Positions 1-6,118 of a stretch of 13,245 bases of DNA are shown here, piece by piece (within the stretch, counting starts at the first letter, position 1; every line of letters starts with the position of its first letter). Position numbers and translations under genes: made by a program. The notes below the pieces were generated by a model. The model was not told where the DNA came from. It searched no databases and saw only the letters and a program-made list of their open reading frames with translations. Source of the stretch: Prolixibacteraceae bacterium (GTDB taxonomy: Bacteria > Bacteroidota > Bacteroidia > Bacteroidales > Prolixibacteraceae); assembly GCA_027451165.1 (NCBI GenBank), contig DAIDJX010000071.1:1-13245 (forward strand). The letters are read 5' to 3'.

Positions 1-76
1 CGAACTGGTAGAGCGCCACCGGGTCGCCGCTTTCGGCGTCTTTGCCCGACCAGACGAGTTTCGTCAGCTTTTCCAT
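1..76 (-). CDS. 5' end of an unidentified cytoplasmic protein (partial, runs off left edge)
   Basis: An open frame begins with ATG at 76 and reads 25 codons to the window edge (MEKLTKLVWSGKDAESGDPV, then ALYQF). It starts 18 bp after the stop of the LsrG-like gene on the same strand, so it is probably the third gene of the GH43 operon. There is no signal peptide, so a cytoplasmic protein is likely. I do not firmly recognise it. The stretch SGKDAESGDPVALYQF faintly recalls the N-terminus of xylose isomerases (an EGKxSxNPxAFxYY pattern), which would make sense behind a GH43 glycosidase, but 25 residues are too few to name it and the match needs a two-residue insertion. That a gene exists here is supported by the spacing, the open frame and the codon use. 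Confidence 0.55.
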   Translation of the reverse strand, partial: MEKLTKLVWSGKDAESGDPVALYQF

Positions 77-94
77 ATAACCGGAACGGCCTGA

Positions 95-400
95 TCATAG
101 CTCCGCTATTGAAGGAGCCACAAAGGTGTACTTCACCCCTTTTCTCGGTTCAGCCATCCAGTCAGCTACAGTATCCCGCCACAGCAGGTAATGTGGGGTG
201 GTTTTATGGGCTGCTGCCGCCTCTTCGGAAACATAGGCCTCATAAATCAGGAAACGGCAGGGATCATCCGCCTGCCGTACAAAATCAAAACGAAGATTGC
301 CGGGTTCCTTCACCGATTCCTGGTGATTGGCCTTAGTGGCTTCCGTAAAGGATGCTGTAAACTCAGGCTTTACATGAACATAAACGCAGGTAACGATCAT
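95..400 (-). CDS. LsrG-like antibiotic-biosynthesis-monooxygenase (ABM) fold protein
   Basis: This 101-residue protein spans a single ABM (dimeric alpha+beta barrel, PF03992) domain over nearly its full length. It closely resembles E. coli LsrG: an N-terminal beta strand (IVTCVYVHVKPE), the segment NHQESVKEPGNLRFDF at 25-40, FLIYEAY at 50-56 and HKTTPHY at 65-71 follow LsrG almost block for block. LsrG isomerises the phosphorylated quorum-sensing molecule AI-2 (P-DPD) before its cleavage; other family members act on quinols. No signal peptide is present, so it acts in the cytoplasm. It lies 22 bp after the GH43 gene and 18 bp before the next frame, so it is probably co-transcribed. In this sugar-use setting it may act on a dicarbonyl or phosphorylated sugar intermediate rather than on AI-2; that is inference. 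No lsrF, lsrK or lsrACDB gene is visible. The ABM family call is strong, the exact substrate unknown. Confidence 0.85.
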   Translation of the reverse strand: MIVTCVYVHVKPEFTASFTEATKANHQESVKEPGNLRFDFVRQADDPCRFLIYEAYVSEEAAAAHKTTPHYLLWRDTVADWMAEPRKGVKYTFVAPSIAEL

Positions 401-422
401 AGGTATAGTAATAAAATGAAAT

Positions 423-2639
423 TCAATTAATCAGAAATTTTGCTGTTTCAAATTCGTTTTCATTGGAAATTTTCAGCAGGTACAAACCTTTTTCCAGGTT
501 GAGATCCAGGGATAAATCATGGGTTCCGTTATGACGCAGGAAGAATACCCTTTGTCCTGCGGCATTGAAGATTTCCGAGGTGCGGAATCTGAATCCCGAA
601 TGAACGGAGACCTGATGAACGGCAGGATTGGGCCATACTTGTATTCCCCTCCGGCTTTCCTTCAGAAGGGCAGCGCCGGTGCTTTTATTTTCAGGGATAA
701 ACCGGAGCCATTTGAGGGTAAACAATTTTCCGCTCCCGCTTCCGGAGAAAAGCAGGTAAAGATCGTGGTTACCCATTACCTTTTCGACCGGCGCCGTAAA
801 ACGTTTCCAGGTATAGAAATTCCCGGTGTTTCCTATGGTACACTCCGCGATTTTGGTACCGTTGACTGAATCCAGGTACAACCTGATGGTTCCGCCACTT
901 CCGGCACTGGCGGCTGTAAACTCCACGGAATCAACCGTAAGCGGTGCCGGACCGAATTCCACTCCGGCAAACATGGCCCAATCACCGGGGTGGATATTGT
1001 CCAGCATATAGGTCCCGTCGGCGGCAGAAGCACGGGAAGTTCCCTGCTGGTTGGCCGGGCATTCTGCCAGAACCGGGGTAAAGGCATCCCGGTAGAGGTA
1101 CAAATCGAACCAGGCTTTTTGCGTTCCCTGAACATACAATCCCTGGCGGGTTCCTGCCCAACTGGCAAAATCGGAAAATGCATCAATCGCGGAAACATCC
1201 ACCGCCTGACCCAGCTGGACATAATTGATTCCGTCCCTACTGAAATATCCGCTGATCTTATGATTCACCCTCACCATTTTCAGCCAAAGGGTATCTCCGG
1301 AACGGTTTTCAGCTTCGTACCGGGTGCTCCCGTAGCTGAAAACAATGCTTTTATTACCGGATGCACTGACAGAACTGAAGAGTTTTACAAATTGTGTTTC
1401 ATCTCCCCGGATGATCCTTAGTCCTGCCTCATCAGCAGCCGATGCCGGACTGAAATCCAGACAGGTTACCAAAGCATAATTGTGTTCCCCGTCATTTTTG
1501 ATCACAGTATTGGCTTTGGTGCTGCTTTTAGGGGAAAGCCGGAGCCATCCCGGACGTTCGGAGAGCGACCAGGTGGTCGTGGCGGTGTACCCCAGAAATG
1601 ACCATTCAGGGTGAAGGGCTGATGCCGTGAAGTGATCGGAATGGGGCACCATCCAGGGTATCCCTCCGGAAGAGCGTTTAGGCGCCGGGAAAGACTGGTT
1701 TACAGGGTAATCGGCCACTGGCCGGAGGTTGGCATTGTACCTGACCTGGTTCAGCAATCCCTGGCGCCCCTGCCCTTTCCATTCCCCTTTGGCGTAAACG
1801 GGATGGATCACCCAGGAGGTGCTGTCGCCCAGCATTACCGCCTGGGAAGCATGATTGGGACCGGTGAAAAGGGAGCCTGGTTTTAAGGGATCACTCTCAT
1901 TGAAAAAATCACCCAGGATCTCCCACGATGTCTGCTGCGCGGTCAGGGTTTTACTTCGCATCACTTTCTGACCGCCGGCCACATCACGGGCGAAGGAGTA
2001 GTAATAGTAAGCGCCGTATTTCCACATCACCGGTCCTTCCGCCCAACTGTAAGGATAGGAAGGATCCGGATTGAGCCAGTTCAGGTCATACACCACACCC
2101 GTCGGCTGGCCGGTGTTTCCCAGTTCGACTATCCCGTTGTTGGCCTGCCCGTTTTTGACGACCAGGTACCATTTATTATCGTCATCTACGAAGACCGAAT
2201 TATCATAACCCAATCCATAGGAAAGAGAAGCAGGATTGTTGATCCTGACGGGTGCACTCCAGGGACCTGCCGGCTGATCGGCTTTCACAAAATACATCGT
2301 ATTGGCCCTGGAAAAAAAGTGCCAGTATTTTCCACCGTAATAAACCAGCTGACCTCCCCAGCACCCTCCTCCGGGGGAATCGCCGTACCCCGTCCAGGAG
2401 GCGCTCACCGGTTGGGCAATGGCTTCCCAGTGCACCAGGTCGGTGGAATGATAGATCACCGGCGTAGGATTAAAGGAGGATCCGGTGGTGTAAAAATGAT
2501 CGCCCACTTTTGTCAGGGTACAGTCAGGATGGTCCCCCGGAATCACCGGATTCATAAAGGTACCATAGACTAAAGTCTGCGTCATACCAGTCTGGAGAAT
2601 GACCAGGAAAAGCAGCGCTGAAACGGTTAATTTGATCAT
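423..2639 (-). CDS. Secreted GH43 family glycosidase with beta-sandwich, CBM6 and T9SS sorting domain
   Basis: This 738-residue protein has four modules. A signal peptide covers about 1-20. A GH43 five-bladed propeller follows at about 28-320, with the general base in GDHPD (Asp39), the pKa-modulating Asp in YDNSVFVDDD (Asp146) and the general acid in WAEGP (Glu201). Next comes the GH43-associated C-terminal beta-sandwich at about 332-520. A CBM6-type carbohydrate-binding module sits at about 521-650, with GDWAMFAGVEFG at 552-563. A type A Por sorting domain (VWPNP, then FNAAGQ and KGLYLLKI) fills about 664-738. The tail means export across the outer membrane by the type IX system, so the enzyme acts outside the cell or on its surface. 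GH43 enzymes remove alpha-L-arabinofuranose or beta-D-xylose; the subfamily, and so the sugar, cannot be fixed by eye. The gene leads a minus-strand operon with the LsrG-like gene. ATG 2639 directly precedes the signal peptide and is secure. Confidence 0.93.
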   Translation of the reverse strand: MIKLTVSALLFLVILQTGMTQTLVYGTFMNPVIPGDHPDCTLTKVGDHFYTTGSSFNPTPVIYHSTDLVHWEAIAQPVSASWTGYGDSPGGGCWGGQLVYYGGKYWHFFSRANTMYFVKADQPAGPWSAPVRINNPASLSYGLGYDNSVFVDDDNKWYLVVKNGQANNGIVELGNTGQPTGVVYDLNWLNPDPSYPYSWAEGPVMWKYGAYYYYSFARDVAGGQKVMRSKTLTAQQTSWEILGDFFNESDPLKPGSLFTGPNHASQAVMLGDSTSWVIHPVYAKGEWKGQGRQGLLNQVRYNANLRPVADYPVNQSFPAPKRSSGGIPWMVPHSDHFTASALHPEWSFLGYTATTTWSLSERPGWLRLSPKSSTKANTVIKNDGEHNYALVTCLDFSPASAADEAGLRIIRGDETQFVKLFSSVSASGNKSIVFSYGSTRYEAENRSGDTLWLKMVRVNHKISGYFSRDGINYVQLGQAVDVSAIDAFSDFASWAGTRQGLYVQGTQKAWFDLYLYRDAFTPVLAECPANQQGTSRASAADGTYMLDNIHPGDWAMFAGVEFGPAPLTVDSVEFTAASAGSGGTIRLYLDSVNGTKIAECTIGNTGNFYTWKRFTAPVEKVMGNHDLYLLFSGSGSGKLFTLKWLRFIPENKSTGAALLKESRRGIQVWPNPAVHQVSVHSGFRFRTSEIFNAAGQRVFFLRHNGTHDLSLDLNLEKGLYLLKISNENEFETAKFLIN

Positions 2640-2726
2640 GTTGATAGACCGGATGGATTACATGCTAAAAATAAAGCCAAAAATCCGAATCCCAAATAAT
2701 GGAACTATTATGGAAAGGGTACAATT

Positions 2727-2734
2727 CAAAAATA
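2727..2734 (-). promoter_or_regulatory. Candidate -7 element for the GH43 operon
   Basis: On the minus strand this reads TATTTTTG, which matches the Bacteroidota -7 consensus TAnnTTTG. It would place the transcript start about 80 nt before ATG 2639. No TTG -33 element lies at the expected spacing, so the call is weak and could be chance in AT-rich DNA. Confidence 0.25.
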
Positions 2735-2824
2735 AAATTCAACGAATGTAAATATTCATCATTCAAACAGCGGAGAGTGGTTTGATTTCACCAAAAATGA
2801 TAATTCTCTGAATTGATTTTCTAT

Positions 2825-2832
2825 TAATTTTG
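2825..2832 (+). promoter_or_regulatory. Candidate -7 element for the esterase gene
   Basis: TAATTTTG matches the Bacteroidota -7 consensus TAnnTTTG and sits about 40 nt before the start codon at 2872, giving a short leader of about 30 nt. An AAAGGAAAA stretch just before the ATG may serve as a weak ribosome-binding site. No well-placed -33 TTG was found: the nearest, at 2813-2815, is too close. Confidence 0.35.
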
Positions 2833-2871
2833 GAAGCTTTCTGAAAAACATCCTTCATTACCAAAGGAAAA

Positions 2872-4479
2872 ATGAAAAGAACGCTTTTTTTAGGCCCCAC
2901 CTTGTTGTTAATGGCTTACTCCTTACAGGCCTTTCCCCCTGAAACCTCAACTTTTGACGGAAAAATCGGCAAAAGCCGGATAATTCTGGTAGCCAATCCG
3001 GCCGATTCCATGCAGATGAGTGGTTTCTATGTGGAAAACCGGGGAAAAGCAGTGGAAACACCCCATACTTTTTCCCTCGTATTAAGTCCCGGGAAGCGAA
3101 CTTTTCAATCTGACCTGTATTCCGGTCGTGTGAAAAAAGCACAGGTCTCCTCTTCAGAAGTAGAGGGCAAGCTTGTTTTGTACAATGCCAGAAAGAAATT
3201 TCTTTTTTTCAGACCCAGGGTACCCATCACCCTGCAACGCCGTCCTTTGCCGGATCTCGCCCCTTCAGAAAGATACCGGAACGAAATCTTTCCTGGGGTA
3301 GGTATCCGCAAGGATATCTCTTACGGGCAGGCCAAAGGCTACTGGACAAGTTCCCCCTATGCCAGTGAACCCTATATCGATGTGCTGAGGAAAGGTTTGA
3401 TCAAAACCTTTAAGGATCAGCAGCCCCTTGATCTCAAACTCGACTTGTATTACCCCGAAACCGATACATTCACCAACAGGCCACTGGTGATGCTGATTCA
3501 CGGGGGAGCTTTTTATGTAGGTTCCAAGGAAGCGGTAACAGAAAAAGTTCTGGCAACCAACCTGGCCAAGCGTGGCTATGTGGTGGCGTCAATCGATTAC
3601 CGGCTGGGATTCAAACCTACCGGAAGCGATGTGGAAATGAGCGGCTACCGGGCCATTCAGGATGCCCACGCCGCTTTGCGGTACTTGTCGAACCACTCCG
3701 GGGAATTGGGAATCAACCCGAAACAGGTTTATGTGGGAGGAACCAGTGCAGGGGCCATTGCCTCCCTGAATGTGGCTTTTATGGACGATGATGAAAGGCC
3801 GGCTTCCATCCTGAAGTCAGAAAAGGATGGACTGACAGGTAAAATAGCCTCTTCAGGAAACCGGCTGACAGATCCCTTTGAAATCAAAGCCGTAGTTAAC
3901 ATGTGGGGAGCAGTTAATGATGTAAAAATCATCGACCGTGACGAGAAAATCCCGGTTTTGTCGATCCATGGCACTGCCGATAACATCGTTCCCTACGATT
4001 ATGATCATCCGTTCAAAGGAAGCCTCGGAATAAACCGCCTCATCATGGATAAAATGTATGGCTCCAAACCTATCCACGACTGGCTGCAGGCACTGGGCAT
4101 CCGCAACCGGCTGGTTACCTTGCCGGGCGCCGAACATGAACCGGAATTATCGGAAGACCGAAGCCTCAACCATTACATGGATACCCTGAACAACCGGATT
4201 ACCCGCTTTCTGTACGAAGAAACAGCTCCTGAAATCATCGTTTTACCGGAACAACTGGTCATCGCAGATAACAGTCCGTTGAAACCCATTCCATTTCTGG
4301 TCAGGAACGGAAATGTAGCATGGATAGAACCGGAAGGAGGCGTCAAAGCCAGCGCCAACCCGGCAGATGCCACAGTGATCTGGATAAAGGACCGGGAAAA
4401 GAAAAAAATCAGTTTTATCACCAACAATTCCTTTGGGGCCTTCAATACCATTACTTTCCCGGTGACCATCGGGAAATAA
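2872..4479 (+). CDS. Exported alpha/beta-hydrolase, carboxylesterase-like
   Basis: This 535-residue protein has a signal peptide (about 1-20, ending LQA), no lipobox and no T9SS tail, so it is probably periplasmic. An N-terminal beta-rich region (about 25-125) of unknown family precedes an alpha/beta-hydrolase fold (about 185-450). Visible catalytic features are the oxyanion motif HGGAF (210-214), the nucleophile elbow GTSAG (290-294, Ser292), the acid in HGTADNIVPY (Asp370) and the base in GAEHEPE (His422). About 80 further residues form a beta-rich C-terminal extension. HGGxF esterases of this type often remove acetyl or feruloyl groups from plant glycans. In this locus, deacetylation of the target polysaccharide is the likeliest job, but the acyl group and carbohydrate-esterase family are not determined. 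It appears monocistronic, divergent from the GH43 gene and convergent with the isomerase-like gene 26 bp away. Confidence 0.85.
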   Translation: MKRTLFLGPTLLLMAYSLQAFPPETSTFDGKIGKSRIILVANPADSMQMSGFYVENRGKAVETPHTFSLVLSPGKRTFQSDLYSGRVKKAQVSSSEVEGKLVLYNARKKFLFFRPRVPITLQRRPLPDLAPSERYRNEIFPGVGIRKDISYGQAKGYWTSSPYASEPYIDVLRKGLIKTFKDQQPLDLKLDLYYPETDTFTNRPLVMLIHGGAFYVGSKEAVTEKVLATNLAKRGYVVASIDYRLGFKPTGSDVEMSGYRAIQDAHAALRYLSNHSGELGINPKQVYVGGTSAGAIASLNVAFMDDDERPASILKSEKDGLTGKIASSGNRLTDPFEIKAVVNMWGAVNDVKIIDRDEKIPVLSIHGTADNIVPYDYDHPFKGSLGINRLIMDKMYGSKPIHDWLQALGIRNRLVTLPGAEHEPELSEDRSLNHYMDTLNNRITRFLYEETAPEIIVLPEQLVIADNSPLKPIPFLVRNGNVAWIEPEGGVKASANPADATVIWIKDREKKKISFITNNSFGAFNTITFPVTIGK

Positions 4480-4505
4480 ACCATACTGTTCTACCCTGGC
4501 AGAAT

Positions 4506-6080
4506 TCAGGCTTCTTCCACCACTTTCCAGCCCATAGCTTCCGCAAGGGCATAAACCGGCTCCTTCAGGTCACCATAAAAGGTCACCCGGTGCCATCCCC
4601 ACTGGTCCCACTGTGTGAGAAATTTCTCCATATCGCCGGTTACTTCCGCACACAACTTGGTCCGGCAGGCCCTGTCATCCTTGCTGTTATCCACGGCTAT
4701 GGCCTGATGGAACAGGATTTCCTTTTCGGCTTTCCTGATTTCCAGGGTGGTGGTCAGGTAATTCAGCGGGAGGATAGATCTTATGGAGGCTCCTTTCCTG
4801 TCTTCGGAATGAGTCATGATGGTGAAAGGATTGGTGGCTCCCTGTGGCCCGAAAACCTTGGTAGGTGCCACGCAATGCGCATAAATGACCTGCCGGGTCG
4901 AGGTATCAATCACCGGATCTGAAATAAACCCAGGCCTGCCGTTGGTCATAGTGGAAAATGCCAGCATGGTGGCTGTGGAACGGATATCACACTCACAGGC
5001 TCCAACCAGACCATCGTTGTTCAGTTCATGAAAGCCCAGACAGGGATAGGCATGGATAAACTCCCCGGTAAATCCGCCCAGACAGTTGATGGTGATCGCA
5101 TTGGCGTCATATTTTTTCAGCAGGGATTTCATCCCGAGGTACATAGCAGCCGATGAAACCAGCGTTTCCGGGGTCACCTCCACAATTTCCGAAGCCTTAC
5201 CCCTCCAGGTATCTGCCAACTGCTTCGCCTCATCCCGGTCGGCCTTGCTCCATTCAGCATCCAATTCTGAAAACGGAAGATACTGCAACGGTATGTTCAT
5301 AATGGGTTCTGCAGCTTCGGTCTTCTGATCCCTGAAGGCAATGATTCTTGAGCTTTTCAGCCGCCGGATGGTTTCCTCAGGCGATAAGGCAGTCACCGGA
5401 TCTTCCCGCAGGGTATGATTACCCAGACGCGGAGTTGCCTTGATCCGTTCTTTCCTGACGGCTTCGGCAAACTGGGTGGCATTCCCCCCTTTACGGATGA
5501 CCTTAAAACAATCGACCGCTGCAAAAAGATCTTTCATGCTGAACGACGAGATAAATCCGACATTCGGGGTGCCTTCCCGCAGAAATGCCGCGGTATACCG
5601 CTGCCAGCCCCCGCTTCCGCCATAGGCAAAATCGGCATACAACACAGGCTTTCCTGTTTTGGCCACCGTTTGCACCACCTTGTTCCAGAGCTCCATCTGA
5701 AATACAATGTATCCGTCAACCTGGCCGGCAATATCCTGTGTCACGATTTTTTCCGCATCCTCCGGTCCGGAAGCCATGGCAACCAGAAATTCAAAATCCC
5801 GGAAATGGGCAGTCAGGGCCGATGTAAACCGGCTCATGCCAGGGGCAAAATCATACCCGATATTGGGCCAGGCCCGCGGTAAGGTGTGCACTGGTCCGGA
5901 AAGGGAATATAAAATTCTGATTTTAAGCTTCTTTCCATTCACTTCAGCCGCAGACAAATTCCCCGTAAATGCAAACGGAGCAGCAGCCAGACAGGCGCCG
6001 CAAGCGGCACAGGCGGAAATAAACCTTCTCCGCGAAAAGGTCCCGGTATTCCGGGAACCTGGAATTTTCATGTAATTCAT
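4506..6080 (-). CDS. Tat-exported protein of the L-fucose/L-arabinose isomerase fold
   Basis: Read from ATG 6080, the protein has 524 residues. It opens with a twin-arginine signal: SRRRFI at 16-21, a cysteine-containing hydrophobic stretch to about 38 and a likely cleavage site near LSAA (42-45). The rest matches the FucI/AraA superfamily: two Rossmann-like N-terminal lobes (VDGYIVFQ at 121-128), then a C-terminal catalytic region with ACECDIRSTATML (361-373, Glu363), ISDP (Asp388), YAHC (His402) and GWHRV (His497). By position these resemble the metal and substrate ligands of AraA/FucI (Glu, Glu/Asp, His, His). Cytoplasmic relatives interconvert aldoses and ketoses; an exported one might act on oligosaccharide ends or free sugars in the periplasm, which is inference. 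It follows the lyase gene with a 38-bp gap. A GTG start at 6122 would overlap the lyase stop, but ATG 6080 has an AGG a few bases upstream and gives a Tat signal of normal length. Confidence 0.78.
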   Translation of the reverse strand: MNYMKIPGSRNTGTFSRRRFISACAACGACLAAAPFAFTGNLSAAEVNGKKLKIRILYSLSGPVHTLPRAWPNIGYDFAPGMSRFTSALTAHFRDFEFLVAMASGPEDAEKIVTQDIAGQVDGYIVFQMELWNKVVQTVAKTGKPVLYADFAYGGSGGWQRYTAAFLREGTPNVGFISSFSMKDLFAAVDCFKVIRKGGNATQFAEAVRKERIKATPRLGNHTLREDPVTALSPEETIRRLKSSRIIAFRDQKTEAAEPIMNIPLQYLPFSELDAEWSKADRDEAKQLADTWRGKASEIVEVTPETLVSSAAMYLGMKSLLKKYDANAITINCLGGFTGEFIHAYPCLGFHELNNDGLVGACECDIRSTATMLAFSTMTNGRPGFISDPVIDTSTRQVIYAHCVAPTKVFGPQGATNPFTIMTHSEDRKGASIRSILPLNYLTTTLEIRKAEKEILFHQAIAVDNSKDDRACRTKLCAEVTGDMEKFLTQWDQWGWHRVTFYGDLKEPVYALAEAMGWKVVEEA

Positions 6081-6118
6081 TATACCTGGTTTTATTGGTT
6101 TTTCATTTTTCCGGCTTT

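Larger units (their letters stand above)
2640..2871. promoter_or_regulatory. Divergent intergenic region between GH43 and esterase genes
   Basis: This AT-rich 232-bp gap separates two divergently read genes, so it must hold both promoters. It contains one Bacteroidota-type -7 candidate for each direction (listed separately). A TGGT-N8-ACCA inverted repeat at 2778-2793 is too short to call an operator. No riboswitch-like structure was recognised. Confidence 0.6.

Noticed and set aside
2778..2793. TGGT-N8-ACCA inverted repeat as an operator
   Set aside because: Four-base arms are expected by chance in this length of DNA, and nothing similar was seen in the other divergent region.
4490..4514. 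Possible terminator between the convergent genes (CCTG-N8-CAGG)
   Set aside because: A 4-bp stem with no T-run, extending into the end of the minus-strand gene, is too weak to call a terminator.
4320..4922. Plus-strand open frame (200 codons) across the convergent gene ends
   Set aside because: It overlaps the ends of both the esterase and the isomerase-like gene in other frames and has no family features.
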